From Bacteroidales bacterium (lineage in GTDB: Bacteria; Bacteroidota; Bacteroidia; Bacteroidales; UBA932), in the NCBI GenBank assembly GCA_017458265.1, contig JAFTFV010000029.1, positions 1 through 53,866 of the forward strand: a DNA stretch of 53,866 bases, in the 5' to 3' direction. The first letter of the stretch is position 1, and each line of letters starts with the position of its first letter. A model generated the notes under the pieces. That model searched no databases and had not been told where the DNA came from. It saw only the letters and a program-made list of their open reading frames with translations. Shown here piece after piece: positions 15,964 through 25,970 of this stretch. The position numbers were made by a program, and so were the translations under genes.

Positions 15964-18335
15964 CAGAAATTGAATCCAAGGGCGAAGTACGCACCTATCT
16001 TTTCAGAAAGCGAATTGTAGTGGAGAGTGAGCCTGACAGGGCCGATTATGGTATTGTATGCATACGAGATGCCGGCGCCCCAGAGAAGTTCACCGTCCGA
16101 AAAGTACTTGAATGCATCGAAATCATAGCATACGTTGCCTGTCGCAGTCAGATAATGATTACTGCCAAGCCTGAACCTTGTGTCCATCCTGCCAACAGCC
16201 ATATTGTTTCTTCTGAAAGCGGCGTTGTTGATGCCGATGAACGGAACCTGCTGGTCTATATACCTGCCGCGGAACTCGCCTCCTATGACATTTGCGTACG
16301 GTAGGGGTATGTTTTCTCCGATAATGGATCTGCCATATACCTGAGGTATGAAAGCCAGCCTGCCAAAGGTTAGGGGCAGCTTGGCATCAAAGGACACGAC
16401 GCCGAAATAGTTCTTCTCCGAGGAGAAAAGATCCGTAAGGGCCTCCGCACCTATTCCTGCCGACATTCCCCTCTCAGGGAAATACCCGTTGTCCAGACTT
16501 TCTTTCCTTACCGATGCGAAGAGGCTCTGCCAGTCCCCTTCCATCGCGGCGGCGTCATATTGTCCGACTACGGTGTCCGCCACCAGCTTTGTAGTATTAT
16601 GGTAGGAATTCCTGATACCCAGGCTGCATTCGTTGCGTCCCTCAAACTTGTTGGAGATATACAGTTCCTGGAACGTGTTCAGGAACGTAGTGTTGAAATA
16701 ATTGGTACCGAGTATGACCGATGTCCTGTCCGTCCAGCGCAACTTTCCCCTCAGATGCACTGATGGGAAATTGGGCGTCACATAGGCTGCATGCACATCC
16801 AGATAAGGATTGGTGCCGATTTTTGCAGTGATGTCCAATGAAGGGCCGCCCAGCGCATTCGTATTCAGGCCGAAGTTCAACAAGGCCGACACTATCTCCT
16901 CCGAATCTATCCTCATGCCGATTCCGAAACGGTGCACAGGGCCCTTCTGGCAGTGAATTCTAAGCCGATAAGGTTCCTCCGTGCCAAGGAGTTCGTAATT
17001 GATAAAATCAAATACGCCGCTGCCGAAAACAGCCGCCACGTCATCGTCCAGAATCCTGGTATTCACCAGCGAGCTGTCCCTGATATAAAGCTGCCTCCGG
17101 ATATAGTTTGCGTCCTTCTCCCTGAGTCCCGTTATCTCAACCTTGTCGATGAGAACCGGCTTCTGGGAGATGTCCCTTGCCGGTTTTCCCTGCAGCCTGA
17201 AGCCCTCATTGCCGATAATGCGCCTGAGCGAATCCAGCTGCGGAGCGCAGGCTTCCGCGGCATTGTAGCCCCTCAGGAGCATGAACTCCACGGCCGTATC
17301 GTCGAAGCTCATCATGTTGAACTCCTTCAAATCCGGCTTTATCGTCAGGTCCACCGATGCCATGCTCCTTTCGAAGGAATCCACAGAGTACATCCTTATG
17401 GCACCCTGGACGATGCTCATTATGCTTTTTGCATTGCCACGGCTGGCTGCAGGTGCATCCCGGAGCTCGATGCCGATAACGATATCGGCCCCAAGGTCCT
17501 TTGCAATGTCGGCGGGAAAATTGTTCCTCATGCCGCCGTCAACCAGAGCCATGCCGCCGGTCTGAACCGGAGCGAAGAGGCCAGGGATGGACATCGTCGC
17601 CCTCAGGGCCATGTTGATGTCTCCGCTGTGCCAGACCTTGGCCTTTCCGGAGATAAGGTCTGTGGAGACACATGCAAACGGAATGGGGAACTTGAAGAAA
17701 TCCGTCGAGTCGGAATAGCCCACTGTCCTCGAGGAAATGATATGATTGACATTCTCTCCATAAGCGACTCCGGTAGGGAGACTGGAGATAAGGTTGTCCA
17801 GGACCATGCTGGTGGCATCTTCAATTGCAGTTGCACTTGTGAACATGCCGTCCGTAATATCTGAAATACTCTGTGAAAGGTCCTCGTGACGGTAATAGAA
17901 TGGGAAAGACAGGGCGTACTTTTCCTTGTATGCCTTGCGGTGATATGGAACGAACTGCGGTTCTACCTTGTCCGAAAGGGCCATGGACCAGTCTATCTCA
18001 CGTATCAGTTCTTCCAGTTCCCCCGGGGTGTAGCCAAGCGCGTAAAAGCCGCCCAGAAGGCCTCCAACGCTGGTTCCAAGGACCATATCTATAGGGAAAT
18101 TGTACTGCTCCATATACTTCAGTGCGCCCACGGTTGCCGCTCCCTTGGCGCCGCCTCCGGATAGGACCAGGGCAACGACGGGACGGTGCCGGCGGATGCT
18201 GTCCGAGCGCGCCCTCATGTATGCGACGGCAGCATCGTCCGACGGGTCAAGGCCGAATCCTGCCGATGACAGTTCCTGTGCCGACACGGATGCCGCAGCG
18301 AACGCAAGGGATATGAGAAGCAGTATCTTTTTCAT
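15963..18335 (-). CDS. Patatin-like phospholipase with POTRA and outer-membrane barrel domains
   Basis: 790 residues. Signal peptide (1-19, cleaved after SVSA), then a patatin domain (about 50-310) with oxyanion loop LSGGGAKGAATVG, nucleophile elbow GTSVGG and the Asp dyad segment LVDGGMRNNFPADIA. A POTRA-like segment (about 385-465) follows, then a 16-strand-type barrel ending YFALGFNF. This is the PlpD/type Vd layout: a barrel that could display or release the lipase domain. Lipase activity is inferred from the intact Ser-Asp motif; the substrate is unknown. It is the middle gene of rlmN-patatin-recX, overlapping both neighbours. Confidence 0.9.
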   Translation of the reverse strand: MKKILLLISLAFAAASVSAQELSSAGFGLDPSDDAAVAYMRARSDSIRRHRPVVALVLSGGGAKGAATVGALKYMEQYNFPIDMVLGTSVGGLLGGFYALGYTPGELEELIREIDWSMALSDKVEPQFVPYHRKAYKEKYALSFPFYYRHEDLSQSISDITDGMFTSATAIEDATSMVLDNLISSLPTGVAYGENVNHIISSRTVGYSDSTDFFKFPIPFACVSTDLISGKAKVWHSGDINMALRATMSIPGLFAPVQTGGMALVDGGMRNNFPADIAKDLGADIVIGIELRDAPAASRGNAKSIMSIVQGAIRMYSVDSFERSMASVDLTIKPDLKEFNMMSFDDTAVEFMLLRGYNAAEACAPQLDSLRRIIGNEGFRLQGKPARDISQKPVLIDKVEITGLREKDANYIRRQLYIRDSSLVNTRILDDDVAAVFGSGVFDFINYELLGTEEPYRLRIHCQKGPVHRFGIGMRIDSEEIVSALLNFGLNTNALGGPSLDITAKIGTNPYLDVHAAYVTPNFPSVHLRGKLRWTDRTSVILGTNYFNTTFLNTFQELYISNKFEGRNECSLGIRNSYHNTTKLVADTVVGQYDAAAMEGDWQSLFASVRKESLDNGYFPERGMSAGIGAEALTDLFSSEKNYFGVVSFDAKLPLTFGRLAFIPQVYGRSIIGENIPLPYANVIGGEFRGRYIDQQVPFIGINNAAFRRNNMAVGRMDTRFRLGSNHYLTATGNVCYDFDAFKYFSDGELLWGAGISYAYNTIIGPVRLTLHYNSLSEKIGAYFALGFNF

Positions 18336-19357
18336 TTCGTTTTATGTTTTCCTGCAAGAAGGCCGCAGGCGGCAAAGATGTCCTCGCCTCTGGATGCCCT
18401 GATGGTTGCCATCACGCCAAGGGCGTTGAGGCGGTCACGGAAGGCGGTCATTTCTGCTTCTGAAGCCGGGGAATAGGGGAAGTCGGGAATCTTGTGGAAA
18501 CGGATCAGGTTCACCCTGCACTCAAGGCCGCGGAGCAGCTTGGAAAGCTCCTTGGCATGGGCAGGAGAATCGTTCCATCCCTTGAAAACCGTATACTCGA
18601 AGCTCACGCGGCGCTGGCCGGTGAAATCATATTTGCGGATAAGCTCAAGTATCTCCCTTGTAGGAAAAGCCTTTTCAACCGGCATCATCTCCACCCTTTC
18701 CACGGGATAAGGATTGTGAAGGCTGACGGCAAGATGGCACTTTGACTGGTCCAGGAATTCCCTGAGCCGTGGGAGCACGCCGATGGTGCTGAGCGTAATG
18801 CGTTTGGGACTCCATGCAAAACCCCAGGGAGCCGTGAGTATTTCCAGCGTCTTCTTCACGTTCTCCCAGTTGTCAAGAGGTTCTCCCATGCCCATGAAAA
18901 CCGTTCCTGTGAGCTCTTCGGCCTCATCTACGGCAAGGAACTGGGAGATGATATCGGCAATGGAAAGGTTGCCGTGGAAGCCCTGGCGGCCCGTCATGCA
19001 GAACTTGCAGCCCATCTTGCACCCGGCCTGGGAACTCACGCAGAGGGTTTTGCGGTCTCCGTCCGGAATCATTACCGCCTCGACGGCGTTGGAGCTGTCT
19101 CCGTCTACGGGGAAAAGGTACTTGCGGGTGCCGTCCGACGATGTGTGGACGTCTATGGGCATGGACACTCCAACCTCGTATTTCTCCGAGAGTCTTTCCC
19201 TTGCAGCCTTTGAAAGATTTGTCATCGCATCCAGCGAAAACACTCTTTTATGGTATATCCACTCCCCTATCTGCCTCCCCGCAAAAGCCGGGAGACCTTC
19301 TGATACGGCAATACTTACAAGTTCATCGGGAGTTTTCCCGCAAAGTCGAATTTTCAT
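18332..19357 (-). CDS. rlmN: 23S rRNA (adenine-2503-C2)/tRNA methyltransferase RlmN
   Basis: 341-residue radical-SAM enzyme that methylates A2503 of 23S rRNA and A37 of some tRNAs. The iron-sulfur cluster motif is CKMGCKFCMTG (about residues 113-123). MGMGEPLDNWENV and ITLSTIGVLP follow, and the catalytic C-terminal cysteine lies near FAACGLLAG. The start at MKIRLCGKTPDEL matches the family. The TAAATTTG element ends only four bases before it, suggesting a leaderless or near-leaderless mRNA. The stop overlaps the patatin start (ATGA). Confidence 0.96.
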   Translation of the reverse strand: MKIRLCGKTPDELVSIAVSEGLPAFAGRQIGEWIYHKRVFSLDAMTNLSKAARERLSEKYEVGVSMPIDVHTSSDGTRKYLFPVDGDSSNAVEAVMIPDGDRKTLCVSSQAGCKMGCKFCMTGRQGFHGNLSIADIISQFLAVDEAEELTGTVFMGMGEPLDNWENVKKTLEILTAPWGFAWSPKRITLSTIGVLPRLREFLDQSKCHLAVSLHNPYPVERVEMMPVEKAFPTREILELIRKYDFTGQRRVSFEYTVFKGWNDSPAHAKELSKLLRGLECRVNLIRFHKIPDFPYSPASEAEMTAFRDRLNALGVMATIRASRGEDIFAACGLLAGKHKTK

Positions 19358-19361
19358 GTTG

Positions 19362-19369
19362 CAAATTTA
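19362..19369 (-). promoter_or_regulatory. -7 element for rlmN-patatin-recX
   Basis: TAAATTTG on the minus strand, four bases before the rlmN ATG. The -33 region does not match TTTG. Confidence 0.45.
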
Positions 19370-19390
19370 CGATAATTCGGGAGATTTTCA

Positions 19391-19398
19391 TATCTTTG
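19391..19398 (+). promoter_or_regulatory. -7 element for recA
   Basis: TATCTTTG, 53 bases before the recA start. No LexA-type palindrome could be made out between it and the gene. Confidence 0.5.
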
Positions 19399-19451
19399 TA
19401 AGTGCGGTTTTACAGGATGCCCGCAAATGAAGAACTATTAAAAGAACCAGT

Positions 19452-20471
19452 ATGGCAAAAGCACCAGAAGAAATCAATGCTGCCAAGCTTAAAGCTCTGC
19501 AGGCCACCATTGACAAGATTGAGAAAGATTACGGCAAAGGCACCATCATGAAGCTGGGAGACCAGCCCGAATGGGATTCCTCACAGGTCATCCCCAGCGG
19601 TTCCATTTCACTGGACCACGCACTCGGAATCGGCGGATATCCCAAAGGCCGCATCATCGAAATCTACGGACCGGAATCCTCCGGTAAGACCACCCTCGCA
19701 ATCCACGCAATTGCAGAGGCCCAGAAAATGGGCGGCATCGCAGCTATCATCGACGCAGAACACGCCTTTGACCGCAGCTATGCAAAGGCCCTCGGAGTAG
19801 ACCTCGACACCCTCCTCATTTCCCAGCCGGACAACGGCGAACAGGCCCTCGAAATTGCCGACAACCTCATCCGCAGCGGCGCTGTGGACATCGTCGTCAT
19901 CGACTCCGTCGCCGCCCTCACCCCCAAGGCCGAGATTGAAGGCGAAATGGGTGACAACAAGGTAGGCCTCCAGGCCCGCCTTATGAGCCAGGCCCTGAGG
20001 AAACTCACCGCAAACATCTCCAAGACAAACACCTGCTGCATCTTCATCAACCAGCTCAGGGAGAAGATCGGCATCATGTTCGGTAACCCTGAAACCACCA
20101 CCGGCGGCAACGCCCTCAAGTTCTACGCATCAGTGCGCCTTGACATCCGCCGCACAACCCAGATAAAGGACGGTGAAGACGCCCTTGGCAACCACGTAAA
20201 GGTGAAGGTGGTGAAGAACAAGATGGCCCCGCCTTTCAAGAAGGCAGAATTTGACATTGTCTTCGGCGAAGGAATCTCCAGAAGCGGAGAAATCGTAGAC
20301 CTCGGAGTAGAACTCGACATCATCAAGAAGTCCGGTTCCTGGTTCTCCTACAATGACACCAAGCTTGCCCAGGGACGTGAGGCTGTAAAGAAACTCATGA
20401 TTGACAATCCTGAACTTGCAGAAGAGATCGAAGCCCGCATCCGCGAGGCTATGACCAAAGTCCAGGACTGA
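19452..20471 (+). CDS. recA: Recombinase RecA
   Basis: 339 residues, full length. Walker [12 protein letters not shown] (about residues 76-86), Walker [10 protein letters not shown], loop L1/L2 regions ([37 protein letters not shown]) and a C-terminal domain ending in an acidic helix. RecA drives homologous recombination and SOS induction. The stop overlaps the start of the next gene (TGATG). Confidence 0.98.
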   Translation: MAKAPEEINAAKLKALQATIDKIEKDYGKGTIMKLGDQPEWDSSQVIPSGSISLDHALGIGGYPKGRIIEIYGPESSGKTTLAIHAIAEAQKMGGIAAIIDAEHAFDRSYAKALGVDLDTLLISQPDNGEQALEIADNLIRSGAVDIVVIDSVAALTPKAEIEGEMGDNKVGLQARLMSQALRKLTANISKTNTCCIFINQLREKIGIMFGNPETTTGGNALKFYASVRLDIRRTTQIKDGEDALGNHVKVKVVKNKMAPPFKKAEFDIVFGEGISRSGEIVDLGVELDIIKKSGSWFSYNDTKLAQGREAVKKLMIDNPELAEEIEARIREAMTKVQD

Positions 20472-22369
20472 TGGTGAAAAGACACCTTTCCACATTTGCA
20501 TCACTCGCATGGAACATCCTGCTGGTGATGCTTCTTTTTACCCTGTGCCGTCTCACATTCTTTGCCCTGAACAAGGGATTGTATCCTGAAGTGGGGGCGC
20601 CCGAGCTGCTCAGAATGTGCCTCGGAGGGCTGCGGTTTGATATATCGGCAATACTCTACACCAACTCCGTCCTGGTGTTTCTCTGGCTCCTTCCGCTTCC
20701 TGTCCGTGAGAAGGAGTGGTACAGGAAAACCCTGAAGATACTGTTCGTCGCGGCGAATTTCATCTGCATGGCTGCAAATCTCGGGGATTCCGTCTATTTC
20801 CCTTATGTGAGTCACAGGACAACTATGGGAGTGTTCCAGGAGTTCCAGGGAGACGGACAGGTATTCAAGATTCTCCTTAATGAAACTATCAGCCACTGGT
20901 ATCTTCTTCTCGAAGGGCTCCTCATGCTGGCCACGCTCATATGGCTTTATGCCGAGCCCGGAAAAGACAAAGCCAGATGGGTGGCAGCCGACTACATTCT
21001 CTCACTTGCCATCATCGCCGCCGTTCTCTATCCCTTTGTCGGAGGCCTCAGGGGCGGATTTGGTATCACGACGCGCCCCATTGCGCCTAATGATGCCAAT
21101 CTCTATACCGACAAACCTCTCCAGACCGGTATAGTACTCAATACTCCGTTCTGCATGTACAGGACAATCGGAGAACAGCCTTATCCGGAGTTCAATTTCC
21201 TTGAAGACCCATCGGCAATATTTCCCACAAGGAAACACTATGCCTCCGAAGGCATGCGTAAAAAGAATGTAGTCATTCTCATTCTCGAGAGCTTCTCTGC
21301 CTCTTACAGCGAATATCTCACCGGTTTGCAGGGGCATCCGCAGCCGGGTTATATGCCGTTTCTGGATTCACTCATGAAGGAATCCCTCATATTCCGCCAC
21401 TCCTACGCCAACGGCCGCATCAGCATAGATGCCCTGCCGTCGGTCATGTGCTGCATACCTGCGATAACAGAACCGTTTTTCCTGAGCCTGTACAGCCAGA
21501 ACATGATAAGCGGCATGGCGGCCGAACTGGGCAGGGAAGGCTATTCCAGCGCATTCTACCACGGTGCAAACCGTTCTTCACTTGCACTTGCAGGCTTTGC
21601 TCACCGCTGCGGTTTCCAAAGGGAATACTCCCGGGAAGACTATGCCGATGAGACCGACTTTGACGGCACGTGGGGAATCTGGGATGCCCCTTTCCTGCAG
21701 TACTTCAGGGAAGGTATCGGCAATCTCCCGGAGCCTTTCCTTGCAACAGTCTTTACACTCAGTTCCCACAATCCGTTCGCTCTTCCGGAAGGCGTATCAT
21801 ACCCGGAGGGCTCTCTTCCAATGCACCGTGTAATCCGGTATTCCGACGATGCCATCAGGGCGTTTTTCAGGGAAGCCCGGAAAGAGCCCTGGTTCAATAA
21901 CACGCTGTTTGTAATCACGGGTGACCATACAGGAGTGACAGACGTGGACGAATATAAGACCGACAACGGACGCTACCTTATTCCCATTCTCTTTTACACT
22001 CCGGACGGCTCCCTGAAAGGACTGAGGGAAGGAACCGCCCAGCAGCTGGACATAAAGCCAACGGTATATGGCTACCTCGGTTATGACAAGCCGTTCATGA
22101 GCATGGGGGTCAATCTTCTTGAAACGCCGGATGAAGAGACTTGTGCATTCTACTACAACGGGCTGTACGAGTTTGTCTCAAACGGATATCTCCTGACATT
22201 CAATGGAACCGGTTTCAGCGGCCTGTACCATTACACCACTGATCCTTTTCTGAATGAGAATCTGATATCTGTGGAAACGGAAGTGGCAGAAGAGATGGAA
22301 ATCCGTTTCAAGGCTCGCCTTCAGCAGCTTAACAGCCGCATGATCAACAATCAATTGACAGAAGACTGA
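20471..22369 (+). CDS. LtaS/MdoB-type membrane phosphotransferase (sulfatase fold)
   Basis: 632 residues: five N-terminal membrane helices (about 1-200), then a periplasmic sulfatase-fold domain. Metal-site motifs are VILILESFSASYSEY (about 274-288, Glu) and TGDHTGV near residue 485 (Asp-His). The nucleophile segment reads NGRISIDALPS; the usual Thr of LtaS is Ile here and the following Ser318 is the likely nucleophile. Such enzymes move phosphoglycerol or phosphoethanolamine groups from lipids to envelope glycans or lipids; the substrate cannot be told from sequence. It is translationally coupled to recA and overlaps the convergent gene by 19 bases. Confidence 0.88.
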   Translation: MVKRHLSTFASLAWNILLVMLLFTLCRLTFFALNKGLYPEVGAPELLRMCLGGLRFDISAILYTNSVLVFLWLLPLPVREKEWYRKTLKILFVAANFICMAANLGDSVYFPYVSHRTTMGVFQEFQGDGQVFKILLNETISHWYLLLEGLLMLATLIWLYAEPGKDKARWVAADYILSLAIIAAVLYPFVGGLRGGFGITTRPIAPNDANLYTDKPLQTGIVLNTPFCMYRTIGEQPYPEFNFLEDPSAIFPTRKHYASEGMRKKNVVILILESFSASYSEYLTGLQGHPQPGYMPFLDSLMKESLIFRHSYANGRISIDALPSVMCCIPAITEPFFLSLYSQNMISGMAAELGREGYSSAFYHGANRSSLALAGFAHRCGFQREYSREDYADETDFDGTWGIWDAPFLQYFREGIGNLPEPFLATVFTLSSHNPFALPEGVSYPEGSLPMHRVIRYSDDAIRAFFREARKEPWFNNTLFVITGDHTGVTDVDEYKTDNGRYLIPILFYTPDGSLKGLREGTAQQLDIKPTVYGYLGYDKPFMSMGVNLLETPDEETCAFYYNGLYEFVSNGYLLTFNGTGFSGLYHYTTDPFLNENLISVETEVAEEMEIRFKARLQQLNSRMINNQLTED

Positions 22370-23265
22370 ATCCTGCATCCAGACAGTTTGCCGGCGTGTT
22401 CCTCAGAGAGTACGCCGGCTTTTCTGAGCCCTTCAACGGTACACTCCCCTGCCGGATGATGCTTCCTGTAGAGCACAATTCCGTGAGCTTCGCTTTTTGA
22501 GATATATGGATGCTTGGAGAGTTCCTCCTCCGGAAGGGACCACAGAGGATAAGGTTCCGGCCTGGAACAGCTTATCAGGTCTTTGAGCCCGTCGTACTTC
22601 TCCCTGTCGAAATTCCGTATCTCCATCAGCTGTTCAGGCCTGGAAAAGCCTCCGAGGGCTTCCCTGTAAGAGACAATCCTGGATGCGAACCAAGGGCCGA
22701 TTCCCGGCAGTTCCACAAGGGAGGCGCTGTCGGCCTTGTTGATATCTGTCCTTGGGATGTCGATGAACGGTTCGAGGCGGCTGAAGACTGAATCGGCAAC
22801 GACGAAGGACCTGGCAAAATCTTCCGGTTTTCTGAAACGTCCGCCCTTTTTTCTGTAATTGTCGATGGCCTTCGCCTGCTTTTCAGAAAAGCCAAGGCGC
22901 TGAAGGTCAGTCACTGAAACGGTGTTTGGATTGAATCGGAAGGATTCCGCCTTACGGGGGACAATCCTGTCCCTTGCACTTGCCACGGATGCCTCCCTTG
23001 CAGATTCCCTGCGGATAATTACCGGGGAATCGTCCTTTACTTCCTCTGCTTCAGATTCCTCAAGGATACGCCTTGCGAGTGCGGCATCAACCACATAGAC
23101 CGTATCGGGACGGTCCCGGTCTGCCGCAAGTTTCAGTGAGGCGGCCCTGTGAATGAACAGGGCAACCTGATAGCCGATGATAAGGAAAACGAGCGCTATG
23201 GCTCCTACCGTAAAACTGCCTGAGAGCCCGCTATGAGTTTTCCCCTTCTTCCTCTCCTTCTCCAT
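22351..23265 (-). CDS. Membrane-anchored helix-hairpin-helix protein (ComEA-like)
   Basis: 304 residues: a basic cytoplasmic N-terminus (1-19), one membrane segment (about 20-36), a charged linker, then repeated helix-hairpin-helix modules. The modules are NPNTVSVTDLQRLGFSEKQA (about 118-137), DINKADSASLVELPGIGPWF (about 179-198) and a third diverged unit near the end. Modules of this kind bind DNA without sequence preference; in ComEA they bind DNA during uptake. Which process it serves here is unknown, since no other competence gene is in view. Its start lies 35 bases inside rsmI. Confidence 0.82.
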   Translation of the reverse strand: MEKERKKGKTHSGLSGSFTVGAIALVFLIIGYQVALFIHRAASLKLAADRDRPDTVYVVDAALARRILEESEAEEVKDDSPVIIRRESAREASVASARDRIVPRKAESFRFNPNTVSVTDLQRLGFSEKQAKAIDNYRKKGGRFRKPEDFARSFVVADSVFSRLEPFIDIPRTDINKADSASLVELPGIGPWFASRIVSYREALGGFSRPEQLMEIRNFDREKYDGLKDLISCSRPEPYPLWSLPEEELSKHPYISKSEAHGIVLYRKHHPAGECTVEGLRKAGVLSEEHAGKLSGCRIQSSVN

Positions 23266-23965
23266 ACCTGTTCTTCTTCCGGGGTTTTGAAGGCTGGGCG
23301 CCTTCCACTACTAATACTATTTCGCCTTTGGGGGCGTGGTCGGTGAACCAGGCGGCAACCTCTTCCAGCGTGCCGCGGCGGTGTTCTTCATGTACCTTGG
23401 ATATCTCCCTGGCAACTGAGCACCTTCTTGACGGGCCGAAGAAACCGGCCATCTGCTCAAGGGTTTTCACAAGGCGAAAAGGCGACTCGTAGAAAACCAT
23501 TGTCCTCGTTTCAGTTGAAAGCTGCTCCAGAAGGCTCTGGCGGCCCTTTTTCTGAGGGAGGAAGCCCTCAAAGACAAAGCGGTCGCAAGGGAGTCCCGAC
23601 GACACTATCGCAGGGATGCACGCAGTTGGACCGGGGAGGGTCTGCACTTCGATTCCTTCGTCTGCGCAGGCGCGGGCAAGGAGGAAGCCGGGGTCTGAGA
23701 TTCCGGGGGTGCCGGCATCGGAGATGAGCGCCACCTTGAGGCCTGACGATATCCTTTCCTTTACGGCCGTGACCTTTTCGTGCTCGTTGTACTTGTGATG
23801 GCTCTCGAGGCGGCCGTGGATGTCATAATGCTTGAGAAGGACAGAGCTTGTGCGCGTATCCTCTGCAAGAATGAGGTCTGCTTCCTTGAGAATACGGATA
23901 GCCCTCAAGGTCATGTCCTCGAGGTTTCCCACAGGGGTGGGAACGATATAGAGGATTCCGGCCAT
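23231..23965 (-). CDS. rsmI: 16S rRNA (cytidine-1402-2'-O)-methyltransferase RsmI
   Basis: 244 residues of the tetrapyrrole-methylase fold. Signatures: LYIVPTPVGNLEDMTLRAI (residues 5-23), LAEDTRTSSVLLKHY, ISDAGTPGISDPG (about 81-93), FEGFLPQKKGRQ, and VFYESPFRLVKTL. It methylates C1402 in the ribosomal decoding centre. The C-terminus is a charged extension that overlaps the start of the helix-hairpin-helix gene. It follows the small coiled-coil gene by three bases. Confidence 0.96.
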   Translation of the reverse strand: MAGILYIVPTPVGNLEDMTLRAIRILKEADLILAEDTRTSSVLLKHYDIHGRLESHHKYNEHEKVTAVKERISSGLKVALISDAGTPGISDPGFLLARACADEGIEVQTLPGPTACIPAIVSSGLPCDRFVFEGFLPQKKGRQSLLEQLSTETRTMVFYESPFRLVKTLEQMAGFFGPSRRCSVAREISKVHEEHRRGTLEEVAAWFTDHAPKGEIVLVVEGAQPSKPRKKNRYGEGEEEGENS

Positions 23966-23968
23966 GGC

Positions 23969-24178
23969 TCAATCGAACAGGGATCCTGTGAAATTGTCCT
24001 CCCCACCGGCAGGTTCTGCGGTGATGTCCAGCCCGGTGAAATCCACTTCTTCATCTTCCTGCGCCTGAAGCTCAGCAGAATACTGCTTGAGTTTTTCTTC
24101 CAGTGCATAGATTTTCTTCTTCAGTCCGAAGATTTCTTTTTCGAAATCTTTCAGTTTTTCTGCGTGCGTTTTGTCCAT
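23969..24178 (-). CDS. Small coiled-coil protein
   Basis: 69 residues. The first half is a lysine/glutamate heptad coiled coil (KLKDFEKEIFGLKKKIYALE); the second half is acidic (DEEVDFTGLDI). No family was recognised. It ends three bases before rsmI and looks like the first gene of that unit, which supports it being real. Confidence 0.6.
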   Translation of the reverse strand: MDKTHAEKLKDFEKEIFGLKKKIYALEEKLKQYSAELQAQEDEEVDFTGLDITAEPAGGEDNFTGSLFD

Positions 24179-24185
24179 AAATGAC

Positions 24186-24193
24186 TATATTTG
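24186..24193 (+). promoter_or_regulatory. -7 element for tdk
   Basis: TATATTTG, 26 bases before the tdk start. The -33 match is poor. Confidence 0.5.
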
Positions 24194-24219
24194 TCAAGTC
24201 AACATAACAAATTAAGGAA

Positions 24220-24795
24220 ATGTTTTTGGAAAATGCAAAAAAAGCGGGCTGCATTGAGGTAATTTGCGGCTCAATGTTCTCAGGAAAGACGGAAGAACTC
24301 ATCAGAAGGCTCAAAAGGGCGCAGTTCGCAAAGCAGAAAATTGCCACCTTCAAGCCCACCATAGACAAGCGGTATTCAGACCTTGATGTCGTCTCTCACG
24401 ATTCCCACAGCATTTCCTGCACACCCATCAAGTCCCCTTCCCGCATGCTCCAGATAGAGCCCGACGTCCAGGTCGTGGGTATCGACGAGGCTCAGTTCTT
24501 CGATGACAGCATCGTAGACGTATGCCAGGAACTGGCAAAAAGAGGCGTCCGCGTAATCATTGCGGGCCTTGACACTGACTTCATGGGCAAGCCCTTCGGT
24601 CCCATGCCGGGGCTTATGGCAATCGCTGAGGATGTCCAGAAAGTTCATGCAATCTGCGTCCGCTGCGGTTCACTGGCAAACCATTCACACCGCCTTTCGG
24701 ACAGCAAGAAACTGGTCGTTCTCGGAGAAAAGGAGTCCTATGAGCCTCTGTGCCGCCAGTGCTACTACAAGGCTATAGAAGAAGACAAGGCATGA
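24220..24795 (+). CDS. tdk: Thymidine kinase (type II)
   Basis: 191 residues. Walker [15 protein letters not shown] (about 13-26), Walker [13 protein letters not shown] (about 85-96), the [12 protein letters not shown] lasso segment, and a zinc site formed by CVRCGS and CRQCY. The enzyme phosphorylates thymidine in the salvage pathway. A ribosome site AAGGAAA-like stretch precedes the ATG. The stop overlaps the DUF389 start (ATGA). Confidence 0.96.
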   Translation: MFLENAKKAGCIEVICGSMFSGKTEELIRRLKRAQFAKQKIATFKPTIDKRYSDLDVVSHDSHSISCTPIKSPSRMLQIEPDVQVVGIDEAQFFDDSIVDVCQELAKRGVRVIIAGLDTDFMGKPFGPMPGLMAIAEDVQKVHAICVRCGSLANHSHRLSDSKKLVVLGEKESYEPLCRQCYYKAIEEDKA

Positions 24796-25970
24796 ATCTC
24801 TGGGAGTATATAAACGAACACGCAAGGAAATACGTCTATATCTATGACGATGTAGATACCGCCAGCGCGGCTGAAAGGATCAAATCCGGAATCTGGTTCA
24901 AAGGCCCCAATGCCTGGATTCTGGCGTTTGCCATCGTACTTGCTTCCGTGGGACTCAATGTCAATTCCACGGCGGTAATCATCGGCGCAATGCTTGTCTC
25001 CCCTCTCATGGGGCCAATCATCGGCATCGGCCTTGCAATGGGGACTAACGACGTCGACCTCCTCAAATCGGCAGCCAAGAACCTGCTGGTGATGGTGATT
25101 ATTTCGCTGCTGGCGTCGGCACTGTTCTTCCTTGTCTCTCCCCTGTCGCTGGTGAATCCCACGGAATTGGAGGCAAGGACGAGTCCTACCATATATGATG
25201 TACTCATCGCCCTGTTCGGCGGCCTTGCCGGAATCCTTGAAAACAGCCGCAAGGAACGCGGAACGGTGCTCTCCGGCGTTGCAATCGCTACAGCCCTGAT
25301 GCCGCCGCTCTGTACTGCAGGATATGGCCTTGCCCATCTCAATGCCCATTTCTTCTTCGGAGCGCTGTACCTTTTCATCATCAACAGCGTATTCATAGCG
25401 CTTGCAACCTATATCATGGTCAAGTACCTCCGGTTCAGGACGGTCACGGGCATAAATGAGGATTTGGCAAAGAAACGCCGCAACATGATTTCGGCAGTAC
25501 TGGTCATAGTGCTTATCCCAAGCATCTGGTCGGCAATCAACCTCATAAAGGAAAACAATTTCGAAAGGAACCTTCGCAGTTTTGTGGAAGAAAACCGCCT
25601 TGTGGGCCCGCACAGCTACATTTACGAGTATGGCTCACACGGCAGGCATGCGAACCTTTCAATTGCAGGAGAAAGCCTGACAGACAGCCTCAGGCAGGAA
25701 TTCTTCAAGTCTGCCGCAAGATACAGGATCAAGGAATCCCAGATCACCCTTACAGAGCACTCGTTCGGGATGTCCCAGAACGAGATGAACGCCATCATAG
25801 ACGAAATCTACGACAAGACAGATGCCGAACTCTCCGAGAACTACGCCATGATGGAAGCGATGCAATCCCGCATTGACGAACTTGCATCAATGGTGGAAGA
25901 GCTTAAACAAAAGACTGACTCCCTGAGCCAGGAAGCCAGTCTGAACGGTCTGTCTGAAGATTCTATTTAA
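24792..25970 (+). CDS. DUF389 integral membrane protein
   Basis: 392 residues, starting at MNLWEYI (the in-frame stretch upstream is tdk read in another frame). It has a short N-terminal segment, about five to six membrane helices (about 35-230) with the hallmark [19 protein letters not shown], a soluble domain (about 260-350), and a C-terminal coiled coil ([20 protein letters not shown]). The function of the family is not known. It overlaps kbl tail to tail by eight bases. Confidence 0.9.
   Translation: MNLWEYINEHARKYVYIYDDVDTASAAERIKSGIWFKGPNAWILAFAIVLASVGLNVNSTAVIIGAMLVSPLMGPIIGIGLAMGTNDVDLLKSAAKNLLVMVIISLLASALFFLVSPLSLVNPTELEARTSPTIYDVLIALFGGLAGILENSRKERGTVLSGVAIATALMPPLCTAGYGLAHLNAHFFFGALYLFIINSVFIALATYIMVKYLRFRTVTGINEDLAKKRRNMISAVLVIVLIPSIWSAINLIKENNFERNLRSFVEENRLVGPHSYIYEYGSHGRHANLSIAGESLTDSLRQEFFKSAARYRIKESQITLTEHSFGMSQNEMNAIIDEIYDKTDAELSENYAMMEAMQSRIDELASMVEELKQKTDSLSQEASLNGLSEDSI

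Noticed and set aside
16932-17864. 310-residue plus-strand frame opposite the patatin gene
   Set aside because: A shadow of the real minus-strand gene, which has a full set of patatin and barrel motifs. Similar long antisense frames opposite the TonB receptor (4254-5033) and gcvPA (40282-41250) are rejected for the same reason.
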